Shown: positions 14,709 through 25,200, counted from the stretch's first letter. The stretch is DNA of 52,491 bases from Candidatus Palauibacter rhopaloidicola (GCA_026914155.1 JAPPGH010000048.1:1-52491), one strand, 5' to 3'. The notes: a model not told the origin generated them from the sequence alone. A program made the numbers and translations.

Positions 14709-16382
14709 ATGCTGAAGAAGATGCGAACGCTGTCCGATCGGCGCGGTGCCGGGCGGGCCGACATGGACGCTCAGACGACCGACCGTCTCGTCACGGCCGT
14801 CGTGGAAGGGGATACGGCGCCGACAGCAGAATCGGCGGGGGGAACGGCTGATGCGGAGGTGCGCGAGACGCTGCGGCTGATCGCGTCGATACGGCAGATT
14901 GGAGCCTCCGATACACCGCTCCCGGAGTCCAGCGTAGACGCGATCATGTGCGCCCTGGAGCGCGAGGCGCGAGGCGTTCCGCGACGGCGTCCGTGGCGGG
15001 AGGGCCTGGGAATGGTTTCGGGCTTCCTTGCTTGCGCGGTGACGCTCGGATCCGGCCTGCTTCTCATGGGTGGAAGCGGCTTCCTCCAAGCTCCGGGTGC
15101 GACCGCGACACCGGTTCCGGCTGCCGCAGTCGCGTCTCTCGCAGCCCTGGCAAGTGTGCTCGTTCACAGTCAACTGCGGCTGCGGCGGCCAATCCTGCCC
15201 CTGCTGATGCTCGTGACGCTTGGCATTGGCGCGTGCGCCCCAACGCTCCCGGACACATCGACGGCCGAGGTCGAGATCGACCCTTCCGCGCTCACGACCT
15301 TCCGGGAAGGCGAGGAGTTGTGGGGGGTGCGCGACATCATCGAGTCCGGAGCGGTGATCTGGGTGCTCACTGGAGCCGCACCCTTTCTGCGGGCGTACGA
15401 TCGCTCCGGCCGGATGCTCGCCGACTTCGGCAGCTCGGGCCAGGGGCCGGGGGAACTCCGCAACCCCTGGATCCTGTCCGCGGCGACGTCCGCCGGCGAG
15501 GTGGTCGCGTGGGATCTCGCCACCCGCAGGCGCTCGGTGTTCGATGCAACGGGCAACTTCGTGAGTTCGACGCCCACAACCATCGCCCGGGAATCCGTTC
15601 GCGCCAATATCAGGAGCGTGACCTTCGGCGATCCGTTTCGAGTCGTCGAGGACAACTCCGGAGTCTGGACGGCCAGCTATCCCGACGGGATCAGCCGGGG
15701 CGACGACTTCTGGGAAGGCAAGATCGTGCGGTACGCGCACGGTGATGCCGAGCCGGTCGTGGTCGTGGACTTCAGCGTCGACCTTCCCGGAGCCGCGAGC
15801 CGCGTTCCGGCCATGGGTCTTGGCCCGGTGCCGCTCTGGGACGGATGTGCCGATGGGGCCGCCGCCGTGCTCGACCCGGTCGACCGAAGCCTTCATCTCT
15901 ACCGCCCCAGCGGCACGAAGGACAGGCAGATCGCGCTCCCGTGGACCGGGCGTCCGCTGTCGTACGAGGAGCGCTTGGGCTATGTCCGCGCGATGATGCG
16001 TCACGAGATGCGAGAAGCAAACGTCGCCGACGACGAGATCGAACGCGCCGCGGCGGACCTGCTCGCACGTGCGGGCGACCACCTGGCCGCGGAAGCCCCG
16101 CTCGGGATCGATCTGCGCTGTGCCCCGGGACGGATCTGGATTCAGGAGTTCGATGGTTCGTCCCATCCTCTCGGATATGGCAGGACCTGGATGACGGTTG
16201 CCTTTGACGATGCCGCCCCACGGTTCCAGAAGGTCGTCTTTCCCGATGGGTTCACACCCTATCGCCTGACGGACTCGGTCGCGATCGGCGTGGTGACGGA
16301 CTCCGTGGAGCTACAGCGTGTTGCCGTCGTGCGCCTGGCCACCGTTCCACAGGAGCCTATGCCCACTTTGGCAGGTCGTTGA
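14709..16382 (+). CDS. anti-sigma-like N-terminus fused to a lipoprotein-type six-bladed beta-propeller
   Basis: 557 residues with a good ribosome site (AAAGGAGA). Residues 1-95 are a soluble helical region like the regulator part of an anti-sigma factor. Hydrophobic segments follow at about 100-120 and 135-155. Then comes a third, LPLLMLVTLGIGAC, which by itself would be a lipobox. From about residue 180 the protein is a beta-propeller of the kind found as separate exported lipoproteins (FGSSGQGPGELRNPW is typical of the six-bladed NHL-like group). The join looks like a fusion of an anti-sigma gene and a downstream lipoprotein gene. A membrane-spanning sensor would put the propeller outside and the sigma-binding part inside. 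Confidence 0.75.
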   Translation: MLKKMRTLSDRRGAGRADMDAQTTDRLVTAVVEGDTAPTAESAGGTADAEVRETLRLIASIRQIGASDTPLPESSVDAIMCALEREARGVPRRRPWREGLGMVSGFLACAVTLGSGLLLMGGSGFLQAPGATATPVPAAAVASLAALASVLVHSQLRLRRPILPLLMLVTLGIGACAPTLPDTSTAEVEIDPSALTTFREGEELWGVRDIIESGAVIWVLTGAAPFLRAYDRSGRMLADFGSSGQGPGELRNPWILSAATSAGEVVAWDLATRRRSVFDATGNFVSSTPTTIARESVRANIRSVTFGDPFRVVEDNSGVWTASYPDGISRGDDFWEGKIVRYAHGDAEPVVVVDFSVDLPGAASRVPAMGLGPVPLWDGCADGAAAVLDPVDRSLHLYRPSGTKDRQIALPWTGRPLSYEERLGYVRAMMRHEMREANVADDEIERAAADLLARAGDHLAAEAPLGIDLRCAPGRIWIQEFDGSSHPLGYGRTWMTVAFDDAAPRFQKVVFPDGFTPYRLTDSVAIGVVTDSVELQRVAVVRLATVPQEPMPTLAGR

Positions 16383-16406
16383 AGGGCGGTGATCCGCGCC
16401 AACAGC

Positions 16407-16427
16407 ACCCTGACGTTACGTCAGGGT
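16407..16427. repeat. palindromic intergenic repeat, copy 2 (perfect)
   Basis: A perfect inverted repeat: arms ACCCTGACGT and ACGTCAGGGT around a single T. It lies 25 bp after the anti-sigma/propeller stop and 130 bp before the pRiA4b-like gene. A 10-bp arm with a one-base centre favours duplex binding by a dimer over a hairpin. Confidence 0.6.
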
Positions 16428-16556
16428 TTCTCAATCGAACTCGCGAAAGCGTCCGCGGACAGGTGCGCGATGGATCGCCGCAGACCCCCGCCGCAATCCT
16501 TGTCGGAGGCGGGTATCGCGCGATAGCGTTCCTCTCCCCCGAACCGGAACCAGCCC

Positions 16557-17177
16557 ATGCCGCCGCGACATTCGAAGCCTCCCCGCACCACCTGCCAGCT
16601 CCGGGTCGCCCTCAAGGGCGCCAGGCCCCCGATCTGGCGCCGCTTTCAGGTCTCGCCCGCGATGGACCTTTCCGGGCTGCACGATGTCCTGCAGGCCGTC
16701 ATGGGCTGGCACGACAGTCACCTCCACATGTTCATCAAGCGTCGTCGGCGGTTCACGCTGCCCAGCCCCTGGATCGATGACCCGGACCCCTTCGGAAAGC
16801 CCCTGTTTCTCGACGAGCGGAAGTACCGGATCGCCGAACTGCTGACCCGGGAGAAGGACTGGATGGAGTATGATTACGACTTCGGCGACAGCTGGTATCA
16901 CCGGATCACGCTGCAGAAGATCCTGCCTCGCGACCCCGCGGTGCGGTTGCCCGTGTGCATCTCCGGGAAGCGCGCCTGCCCGCCCGAGGACTCTGGAGGG
17001 ATCTGGGGCTTCCACGAGATGCAGGCCATTCTCGCGGACCTGGAGCACGAGGAGTACGAGGAGATGGCGGAGTGGCTGGACCCGGATTTCGATCCGGAGG
17101 CGTTCAGCGTCGAGGAGGTGAACGTGACCCTCCGGGCGATGTTTGGACACCCGCTTGGCCCCAACTGCCCAGACTGA
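16557..17177 (+). CDS. plasmid pRiA4b ORF-3 family protein
   Basis: 206 residues. Family hallmarks are LRVALKGARPPIWRRFQVSP at the start, then LSGLHDVLQAVMGWHDSHLH and YDYDFGDSWYHRITLQKIL, and CISGKRACPPEDSGGIWGF. The family is named after ORF-3 of an Agrobacterium Ri plasmid and is common on mobile or accessory DNA. Its function is not established. It lies at the edge of the defence island and just before a tandem repeat. Length agrees with other members, and the Cys/Pro/Glu-rich motif is intact. Confidence 0.9.
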   Translation: MPPRHSKPPRTTCQLRVALKGARPPIWRRFQVSPAMDLSGLHDVLQAVMGWHDSHLHMFIKRRRRFTLPSPWIDDPDPFGKPLFLDERKYRIAELLTREKDWMEYDYDFGDSWYHRITLQKILPRDPAVRLPVCISGKRACPPEDSGGIWGFHEMQAILADLEHEEYEEMAEWLDPDFDPEAFSVEEVNVTLRAMFGHPLGPNCPD

Positions 17178-17477
17178 TGCCCGTCACCTCCTGCAACTAC
17201 CTCCTGTTCGGTCAACGCCACAGCGCGTGCTGGAGAGCTGATACAGGGGTAGGCAGACGATTTCGCTCGGCATGGGTGGTCGACACCTCTCGGAATGGGT
17301 GGACGGCATCCATCGGAATCGGTGGACAGCATCCGTCGGAATGGGCGGCGCATCCGATGGAAGGGGCTCGGACCCGCTGATGGTCTGCTGAGCCCGACGC
17401 GTTAGCTTCCTGCCGCGACTCGCGTTCGACAACGACGGAGCCAACCGCGTCACCGTTGCTCAAGCTGACCGAAGGCC
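17178..17477. other. gene-free gap before the Gabija genes
   Basis: 300 bp with no gene I can support. Its only structure is the 23-bp tandem repeat at 17268-17358. Promoter hexamers for the Gabija genes are not obvious. Confidence 0.5.
17268..17358. repeat. four-unit 23-bp tandem repeat
   Basis: Four consecutive units start at 17268, 17291, 17314 and 17337 (23, 23, 23 and 22 bp). The consensus is CGGAATGGGTGG followed by ACnGCATCCnT. The inner two units differ at only a few bases. Arrays of this spacing and wording occur at the ends of IS21-family elements, so this may be the stump of such an element; it could also be a multi-site operator for the Gabija genes 120 bp downstream. Confidence 0.65.
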
Positions 17478-19094
17478 ATGAAGATCACCAGAGTTCGGAT
17501 CAGAAACTTCCGGGGCATTCGGGATCTCGAGATCGAGCTGGGCAAGGTCACGGTGTTGATCGGTGAGAACAACAGCGGCAAGACATCGGTGCTTGATGCG
17601 CTGAAACTCTGTCTTCGAGACCTCAGTCCCCGCCGCCGCTTCGTCTTCGACGGGCTGGATTTTCACTTGCCCGACGGCCAAGCCGAACCGACTTCCACCG
17701 AACCAATCGAGATCGAGGTGATGTGCTCGGATCGGCCGGACGAGCAGTGGGACGACGAGTTGGTTGGTCGCCTGAATCGAGCGCGGATTCTCCAAGTAGA
17801 TGACGACGGGCGAAACCACGTCCGCCTTCAGGTCACCTGCGAGTACGACAGCGATTCCAGGGAGTTCAGTCACCAGCCGTCGTTTGTCGACCTGCAGGGA
17901 GACCCACTGAGCCGTGCCGGCGCCCGGGCACTCACGGTGCTGCAGGAGGAGATCAGGTACTACTATCTGACAGCCCTGCGTGACGCTGCCCGCCATTTTG
18001 ACGCCAAGGGGCCGTTCTGGAGACCCTTCCTGCAGGACTCGCAGCTTTCCCGGGAGAAGAAGGCCGAGATCGAGGCGAAGCTCCACGAGGTCAACGAACT
18101 CGTCGTTTCCTCGCACTCCAGCTTCGAACAGGTGCAGGACGGACTTACACGAGTGCAGTCCGTGGTGCCCCTTGCCACCGGGGAAGCAGTTTCGATCGAA
18201 GCAGTGCCGGGCCGCATGTTCGATATGCTCGCCAAGGCCCAGGTCCAGCTTGGGACGACCACGGGCGCCAAGATTCCACTGCACCGCCACGGCGAAGGAA
18301 CGCAAAGCCTCGCGGTTCTCATGTTGTTTTCGGCCTTCCTCGAAGCTCAAGCCGAGGGGGCGCCCGTGCTGGCGTTGGAGGAGCCTGAAGCGCATCTCCA
18401 TCCGTCAGCGATTCGCGCCCTATGGGCACTCGTAGGCGGCTTCACGGGACAGAAGCTGATCTCAACGCATAGCGGCGAGCTCCTGGCTGAGACCGACATC
18501 CTCGACATACGTCGGCTGGCCAGGACTCGGAACGGCATCAAGGCATTCCGGGTGCCCCGCAACCTCCTCTTGCCCGAAGAGACGCGAAAGTTCAATTACC
18601 ACATCCGTCGAGCTCGCGGCGAGTTGCTCTTCGCCCGATGCTGGTTGCTGGTGGAGGGCGAGACCGAAAGCTGGGTGTATCCGGCCGCCGCACGGGCGCT
18701 CGACTTGAATCTTCACCGTGAAGGCGTGCGCGTGGTAGAGTTCAAGCAGTCCGATGTCGGGATGCTGACCAAGACCGCGAACGCGCTTGGTATCCCGTGG
18801 TACTGCGTCGGGGACGACGATACCAATCGAGTGAAGGATGAACCCAAGCTCAGGCAGAATCTGGGAGGCGCTGAGGAGGCGGAAAGGTTCGTGTTCCCGT
18901 ACCCCGACATCGAACAGCACCTGAAAGCGAATGGCTACGCCAACGTGTACCAACGGTACCGGACGAGGCAGAAGACCAGAGCCGCGGCCGACGTTGCTAT
19001 CGAGATGGAGGGTCGTGGAAAGGCTGGAGTGACCTCCGAGATCCAGGCCGCGTTGGAAAAGGTCGTTTCCCTCGCGAGGGCTGGCGCGCAATGA
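17478..19094 (+). CDS. gajA: Gabija protein GajA: OLD-family ATPase-nuclease
   Basis: 538 residues. The N-terminal ABC-type ATPase has MKITRVRIRNFRGI, Walker A GENNSGKTS at 29-37, a signature-like HGEGTQSLAVLML, Walker B VLALEEPEAHLHP and the switch ISTHSGEL. The C-terminal TOPRIM domain shows the metal-binding LLVEGETES (about 390) and GDDDTN acidic pair. In Gabija, GajA is a sequence-specific DNA nickase/nuclease held off by nucleotides and released during phage attack. The stop overlaps the start of the UvrD-like gene (ATGA), the standard Gabija gene order. Start ATG 17478 has GAAGG upstream. Moderately lower GC than the core genes fits transfer. Confidence 0.88.
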   Translation: MKITRVRIRNFRGIRDLEIELGKVTVLIGENNSGKTSVLDALKLCLRDLSPRRRFVFDGLDFHLPDGQAEPTSTEPIEIEVMCSDRPDEQWDDELVGRLNRARILQVDDDGRNHVRLQVTCEYDSDSREFSHQPSFVDLQGDPLSRAGARALTVLQEEIRYYYLTALRDAARHFDAKGPFWRPFLQDSQLSREKKAEIEAKLHEVNELVVSSHSSFEQVQDGLTRVQSVVPLATGEAVSIEAVPGRMFDMLAKAQVQLGTTTGAKIPLHRHGEGTQSLAVLMLFSAFLEAQAEGAPVLALEEPEAHLHPSAIRALWALVGGFTGQKLISTHSGELLAETDILDIRRLARTRNGIKAFRVPRNLLLPEETRKFNYHIRRARGELLFARCWLLVEGETESWVYPAAARALDLNLHREGVRVVEFKQSDVGMLTKTANALGIPWYCVGDDDTNRVKDEPKLRQNLGGAEEAERFVFPYPDIEQHLKANGYANVYQRYRTRQKTRAAADVAIEMEGRGKAGVTSEIQAALEKVVSLARAGAQ

Positions 19095-20965
19095 TCACCT
19101 TTGAAGATCTCAACGAAAACCAGCGCCGTGCCGTGGAGCAAAACGACGGCCCGCTCCTTGTGCTGGCCGGCCCGGGTTCCGGCAAGACCGGCGTCCTGAC
19201 GCTACGCGTCGCACGGCTGCTCGAAGAGGACGAGGATGCTGCGGCTTTGGCCCTTACGTTCACCAACAAGGCCGCCGCCGAGATGCGTGAGCGGGTGGAC
19301 CAACTCCTGGGCGAGCACAGCGACCGGGCGCAGTTGTGCACCTTCCACTCCTTTGCCGCCGACGTTGTCGGACAGCACGGAAGCCACTTGGGAATCCGGC
19401 CCAACTTCCATCCGCTGACGCGCGACGACGACAGGATTGCGATCCTCGATGAGGTCATCCGCGACTTGCCGGGCGGTGGATGGGAGCTGCCGCCGGATCG
19501 CAACAACATCCTCCGGCTCATCGACCGGCTATTCTCGGAGTCGTATCCCGGCCGAGGCGAATCGGCCTCGTTGACGTCAACGCCCGCATGGCTGCCCCGG
19601 CTCTTTCGACGGTACTGCGGTGCTCTCGTTCAGGCCAACCGGCTCGACTTCGGGAGCTTGCTCTACTTCGCGACGCGGCTGCTAAGAGAGAAGCCCGCCG
19701 TCGCTCGCGTCGTTCGCTTGGGCTGGACACACACTTGTGTCGACGAGTTCCAGGACACCAACAGGGCACAATACGATCTTCTCCGACTCATCGCGCCCGC
19801 CAGGGACCACAATCTGTTCGTCGTGGCGGATGACGACCAGATCATCTACCAGTGGAACGGCGCAAGTCCACGACGGTTCCAAGACCTGCGCCGCGACTAT
19901 GACCTGGAGACCATTCAACTACCGGAGAGCTATCGCTGTCCACCCGAGATCATTGCTCTCGCAAACCGCCTGATATCGCATAACACGCGGCGAATCACCG
20001 CCAAGAAGGCCATGTCCGTGCATGATCCCGGGCAAGAATACAATGGGACGGTGCGCCACGGTCATTTCCCGTCGCCCGAGCGGGAGGCGTCGTTCGTCGG
20101 AGAGGACATCGCCGAACGCGGACTTCGGCCTTCCGAATGCGTTGTCCTCGGCCGAACCAACCAACTGATCCAGAATGCTGCGGAAATTCTCTCCCGGGGG
20201 GGCATCGAGGCGTATGTGCCTCGAAAGAAAAGCGAGTTCGACTCGCCCGTGCTCGCCGTTCTCGTGGAGGCTCTGCGGCTGGCCAATTCCCGCCATGACC
20301 GGGTCATCCTCCGCAGGATCTGTCTGGCGTGGCAAGGGTTGACAGGCGTCGCCATTGAACCGAGTGCCGTCAGTGCCGCAGCTGCCCTCTTGGGAGGTGA
20401 CTTCCTGCGGGCCTGGGTTGACGCAGCGACCGCCGCCAGCGGCAGCGAGGGTGAGAGCGCGCTCAAGCAAATCCGGACCGGCCTCGTGGATCGGCTGACG
20501 TTCCCCGGGATCGTCGAGACCTTCCTGGACCAGGGATGGCAATCGTGGAGCGACGCAGATCGCGCGACGCTGACCGAAGAGGAAGTCACGACTTGGAAGG
20601 GACTGCACCGCGAGATCATGGGCGAGTACGGAGCGAGCGTACCCTTGAACACGTACCTGCAGCAACTGGATCTGTCGTCGAAGACGCCACCACCTGCATC
20701 CAACGTGCTTCGGTGCATGACGGTACACGCCGCAAAGGGCCTCGAATTCGAACACGTCTACCTGATCGGCATGGCTCAGGAGGTCTTCCCTTTCTTCCGA
20801 GCCTTGCAGAAGGGACCGACGAGCCAGGAAATGGAGGAGGAACGCCGGAGCTGCTTCGTGGCCATCACGCGTGCTCGCAACACGCTCACGATGACGAGAT
20901 CGCGGGCATACTACGGGTACCTGAAGGGGGCTTCTCAGTTCTTGCGAGAGATGGGGCTACGGTAG
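19091..20965 (+). CDS. gajB: Gabija protein GajB: UvrD/Rep-like superfamily 1 helicase
   Basis: 624 residues with the SF1A helicase motifs in order: I LAGPGSGKT (26-34), Ia LALTFTNKAAAEM, II CVDEFQDTN, III FVVADDDQIIYQWNG, IV LPESYRCP, V MTVHAAKGLEFEHVYL and VI ERRSCFVAITRAR. It starts inside the gajA stop codon. In Gabija, GajB forms a complex with a GajA tetramer and helps degrade phage DNA after sensing ends or unwound DNA. At 624 residues it is longer than the roughly 500 of the first described GajB but within UvrD norms. All motifs needed for ATP hydrolysis are intact. Confidence 0.88.
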   Translation: MITFEDLNENQRRAVEQNDGPLLVLAGPGSGKTGVLTLRVARLLEEDEDAAALALTFTNKAAAEMRERVDQLLGEHSDRAQLCTFHSFAADVVGQHGSHLGIRPNFHPLTRDDDRIAILDEVIRDLPGGGWELPPDRNNILRLIDRLFSESYPGRGESASLTSTPAWLPRLFRRYCGALVQANRLDFGSLLYFATRLLREKPAVARVVRLGWTHTCVDEFQDTNRAQYDLLRLIAPARDHNLFVVADDDQIIYQWNGASPRRFQDLRRDYDLETIQLPESYRCPPEIIALANRLISHNTRRITAKKAMSVHDPGQEYNGTVRHGHFPSPEREASFVGEDIAERGLRPSECVVLGRTNQLIQNAAEILSRGGIEAYVPRKKSEFDSPVLAVLVEALRLANSRHDRVILRRICLAWQGLTGVAIEPSAVSAAAALLGGDFLRAWVDAATAASGSEGESALKQIRTGLVDRLTFPGIVETFLDQGWQSWSDADRATLTEEEVTTWKGLHREIMGEYGASVPLNTYLQQLDLSSKTPPPASNVLRCMTVHAAKGLEFEHVYLIGMAQEVFPFFRALQKGPTSQEMEEERRSCFVAITRARNTLTMTRSRAYYGYLKGASQFLREMGLR

Positions 20966-21162
20966 GCATGGAGGCACCGATCACTTCGTCCCTGCCAACC
21001 TGTCGCGCCTTGGCCCGCTCCTCTGATGGGTTGACGTGCGCAGCTCGCTGAACCGAGGTTTGTTCTTCCACCGTAGGCCGCTACAAAGTGCAAACGTGGC
21101 TGACCGTATCGCGTAACGCTTGATTCAAAGAAACTGGAACCCTCAACAAGAGGCCGATCTTT

Positions 21163-22221
21163 ATGTCTGCTAGCAAGATTCCGGACGAACTACGATGCAA
21201 GGACCTGTTTCATCACATAGACATGGGATTCCTCAATCGACGGCTTTGCATCACTGCTCTCCTGCCGGAGGTTCGAGAGTACTTCTTCGAGCACCAGAAA
21301 CCAGGCTCGGACCACATGACGGTGCTCAGCAACGATCACTTATTGGTGACGCTGTTGCTGGATGTGTGCGAAGCGCTCGAAGTGCCGCCGTTGCTTACAG
21401 CGCTCGATAGGGCACGACCAAAGCATCTTTTTCGCAGTACTGAACGCCTCGCTCCTTGCCCCGAAATCTACGACGCTCCTCGTGTCCGTCACGCTGTCGA
21501 ACTCGACTTCGACTTCGGAAAGCCCGTCTGCATCGCGTACCACACATCACATCTGGTTAGTGACACCGGGAAGATGGTTCTTGAGCAAGGCGCAGCGGAG
21601 GGATACGTCAACTCAATCGTTGGGTTGCTGCATAACCACGCGGACCGGTTTGAAATCGAGCCACTTGTTATCGGAGCGCCGTGGCTCGACCATCCCCGAA
21701 ACGCCGACAAGGCACAAGACTTGATGTGGTTTGGACGCGATTTCGGTGAAATACTACCTGAAGACATTGAGCAGTTCGCTCGGATGAAGGAGGTGAACGC
21801 GACGAGCGCCGACGAGTGGATGCACGTGATGAAATCAATATCCGAGACTCAGGTCAAGGAGGCGATCACCGATCTCCTTGTCGAGCCATCGAAGAAGGAT
21901 TGGGGCGGTGAGTCAGACGATCACTTTTCCGCTAACGTCACCGTTCGAGGTAGACGAAGAACCGCCGCATTCCTGTTGAAGGGGCCTAGTCGTTTTGCAG
22001 AAATGACCTTGGATATGTGCGGTAGCCGCGCCGATCAAATTCATCGTATGGTCGATACCGAGGCTGAACTGTGTGTCGTGCAGCATTGTCACCTCATTGG
22101 CTCCCGTGTTCGCCAGACACTCCGCAGCCTGACGGTTCTTCCTGGCGGTGCAAAGAAGAAGTATTGCCTGATCGATGGTCAAGCGACTTGGCGCATTCTC
22201 AAAGCGTATTCCTACATATAG
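21163..22221 (+). CDS. unrecognised 352-residue protein in the defence island
   Basis: I do not recognise a family. The gene is noticeably more AT-rich than its neighbours and uses codons such as TTG, CTA, AAA and ATA freely, a sign of separate transfer. The first half has acidic-hydrophobic strands (VELDFDFGKPVCIAYHTSHL) and the second half an isolated strand pair (RRTAAFLLKGPS) with conserved-looking charged ends, a layout that could hide a PD-(D/E)XK-like core, but no motif is secure. It lies 200 bp behind gajB on the same strand and is convergent with the DUF499 gene, so it may be a solo defence gene or an accessory of Gabija. Confidence 0.7.
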   Translation: MSASKIPDELRCKDLFHHIDMGFLNRRLCITALLPEVREYFFEHQKPGSDHMTVLSNDHLLVTLLLDVCEALEVPPLLTALDRARPKHLFRSTERLAPCPEIYDAPRVRHAVELDFDFGKPVCIAYHTSHLVSDTGKMVLEQGAAEGYVNSIVGLLHNHADRFEIEPLVIGAPWLDHPRNADKAQDLMWFGRDFGEILPEDIEQFARMKEVNATSADEWMHVMKSISETQVKEAITDLLVEPSKKDWGGESDDHFSANVTVRGRRRTAAFLLKGPSRFAEMTLDMCGSRADQIHRMVDTEAELCVVQHCHLIGSRVRQTLRSLTVLPGGAKKKYCLIDGQATWRILKAYSYI

Positions 22222-22299
22222 CTCGGCGCGTGACGGTCATCCTCGGCCGCTGATGGCCTCCCTGTCATCCGGTCTTCTTATCCAATATGCACGCCCCCA

Positions 22300-25200
22300 T
22301 CACCGCTCAAAGCCGAACGCACCTTCATCGAGCTTGAGGTCTCGGGCGTTGGCTTTAGCGATATCGACGACATCTTCCGGATAGCCTGGCTCGTCGGCGG
22401 TCCCCTCGATCTCGAGGGTTACTCGAACGTTCGATCCCGGCGAACGGGTGAGCTCGACCAAGAGCCCATCCATGATTCGAGCGACCTCGAGTCCAGCTCG
22501 TTCCGGATCGACCGAAATGCTCGCAAAGAACCGCCTCGGGGAGGGCTCGGCCGGTGGTCCATCCGGCACGGGGTCGTCCGTTTCGTCCAGATCGGAGCCC
22601 TCGGTCCCGTCGAGCTCGGTACCCTCGTCCCCGTAGGGCTGGACAGCTTCTCGGAGCACAAGAAGTCCGCTGCGCAGATCGCCGGAGTCGCGTACGATAC
22701 CCTCAATCGCGCCCTCGTATCTGCCGGCATCTTCATTGAAAGCGGAGGCATACGCGTAGGGCTCGCCAAGGTCGGAAACGAGCCGTTCGAGCGCTTTGTC
22801 GAACGTGGCTCGGTCCCGAAGCCGGGGCATGTATACGTAGGAGGCGAACCAGTCCCGGATGGTCTCGATAGGGATATGCGTCTGGTCGTCGGGCCAGACG
22901 GGCTCCAAGCTCTGGGCGAGGTTTTGCGGGCCCATTTTTTCGATCACGGTGCCGTCGCCGACCGCTTTATCCCAGACCGCCTTTGGGACGCCTTTTGCTC
23001 CGCCGCGATTGATCAGCCGCGCCGAATGCATGGCGTAGCCGCCCCCTACGGTCGAGGCATCGCCTGCTCCTTCGGGCGGCGCCGGATGAAGCACATGAAC
23101 CCACGCGCTGCGAATACTCCGGAGAAGCGCCTCACCGCTCCGGCGGGCCTGGGTTTCCGCATCGCTCGTCTGTGCCCTGGTCAGATTGTCTCGAAGATCG
23201 ACGTCATTGAGAATCGATTGCCATGCGCGTTCACGTTTGGCGTTCTGGCGGGCTGCATCGATGTTCGTGGCATCCGGGGCAACGAACACCAGGGCATTCC
23301 TGTACTTGCGCTGTCCACTACCCCGGCGTTCGAGCGCCTCGCGGGCCGCGACCTCTGCCGGCGACCTCGAACCGGCGCTCGGATCATGGGATGCCGAGGG
23401 CGGGAGGATAACGAGCGCCGTGGCGCGGCGATCCTCAATGTCCGTCAGGTTGTCCGGTGCGGCATGTACGCGTGAGAACCCGGCCCGGCTGCGCTGCTCT
23501 TCGCGCAGGATCTGGGTGATCCGCCGGTCAGCTGCTCCGTCGCTCACGTCCCGGGCGCGATCGGCGGCGATCTTGTTGAGCGTCGCCTTCGGCGAGAACC
23601 AGTAGCTGTTGCCGTCGCGGTAGAGATGGGCCGAACGAGATGCTAGCTCTTCGAGCGCCTCCTTGAAGATCGCGATCTGATCTCCGGGCTGGGCACAGGC
23701 AAGACGCAGTTCGCTCCCCGTCACACCACCCCGGCGAGCGCCCGCATGAGGCGCCGTTGCGAAGAACACGGCGCGTGCTGCGCGCGTTGCCGCTCGCGTC
23801 CTGAGAAAACGGGGACGGCGCGCCTCGATCCTGGCCGTATGCGACTGATCGCCGTCGACTTCGGATTGCAGAATCGGTCCGAACGCGGGATCCAGCGGCT
23901 CGAGGAGCGCAGTGCGAACCTTGACGTCGCGGAACGGCAGCATGGCAGGCGTGATCAGCGGCGTCCGGCTCTCCCCGCGCCAGAGCGTATAGACCACGTC
24001 TGCCATGATCTTCAGGATGCCCCGGGTGCGCTGGAACTTCTCGAGCACCGACCAGTCGCCGGAAAAGCGCCTGAGGATCTCGGGATGCAGCGGATAGGCG
24101 CGGCGCATCTCTTCCTCGTAAGCCGGTTCGCGGACCTCCGGTGGGAAGTCCGCTGGGTTCTCCCGGTAGAACTTCCGGAACGCGCGGATGGTCTGGTTGC
24201 GGATCCTCTTTTCCGCTGGGTCCAGCGGCTGGAAAAGTCGTCGACGCACGATCTCGAAGGTCTCGATGCCGCTCGCTGGCATCCACGCCGACTGGACGCG
24301 GCCGAAGATCTTCTCAAGACGCCGCAGCGCGTCCCGCCCCTGCTCGTCACCGACTTCGGCGCCCGACTCCGGCAGTGATCCGACCACGACCGCTCCGTCG
24401 ACCGCGGCCCCGGCCTCCGTCAATGACTGGATGAAGGCGTGGAATGCGTCATACTCAAGGCCGCGAAGTTGACGTGCGAACGCCACGACTTCGTCCATCA
24501 GGACGATGCACGGTGCGGCGCGGCGAAGAATCGGGATGAGCCGCTCCGAGCCTGGATTGGTGCGCGCCGCCTCGGAATCGGCGATGTGGTCAACCGCCTC
24601 CCAGCCTCCAAGCCGCCAAGCAAGATATCCCCAAAGGGTGCGGATCTCGCGACCATTCTCGACATGCATCACCTCGGCCGCTCCCTTGTGGGTGCCGACG
24701 AATACGGCGCGGCGCACGTGGCCCAGCGTGCCGACATCCGCTGCCTTGAAGATGGAAGCCATACCTGCCAGTCGCTGCGCCTCGTATCCTGCCTCCGCGG
24801 CCCCTGCCAAGTGGTGGAGTGCCAGCATGGTGTGCGTCTTGCCGCCACCGAAATTGGTCTGGAGGCCGATCACAGGATCGCCACCCTTGCCGGCCATCCG
24901 GGCAACGGTTGTCGTCAGAACGCGCGTGATCCCCTCGGTCGCGTACGTGATCCGAAAGAACGCCGCCGGATCGACGTATTCCTCACTCCCCTCCCCCTGA
25001 TCCACCAGCGCAAGGTTTGCGGCGAACTCGGCATCGGAGAAGCGGGCACTCAGAACGTCCGGGTGGGGCTCGCAGACATCGCGCCAGGGGCGGAGTCGGG
25101 CAGGTGCGGGAGGCTCGCCCAAAGGTAGCTGCCTGGTTGCCCTGGGCTGGTCGCCGCCTTGCGCAGTCAACTGCTCGTCGTAGAGCGCACCGATCAGCTT

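Noticed and set aside
14526..16166. 546-codon minus-strand open frame
   Set aside because: Opposite the sigma factor and anti-sigma/propeller genes, whose domains are clear; composition is low-complexity.
16407..16427. palindrome considered as a rho-independent terminator
   Set aside because: The arms meet with one central base and there is no T-tract, so a hairpin terminator is unlikely.
17268..17358. tandem repeat considered as a short CRISPR array
   Set aside because: Units abut without spacers and no cas genes are present.
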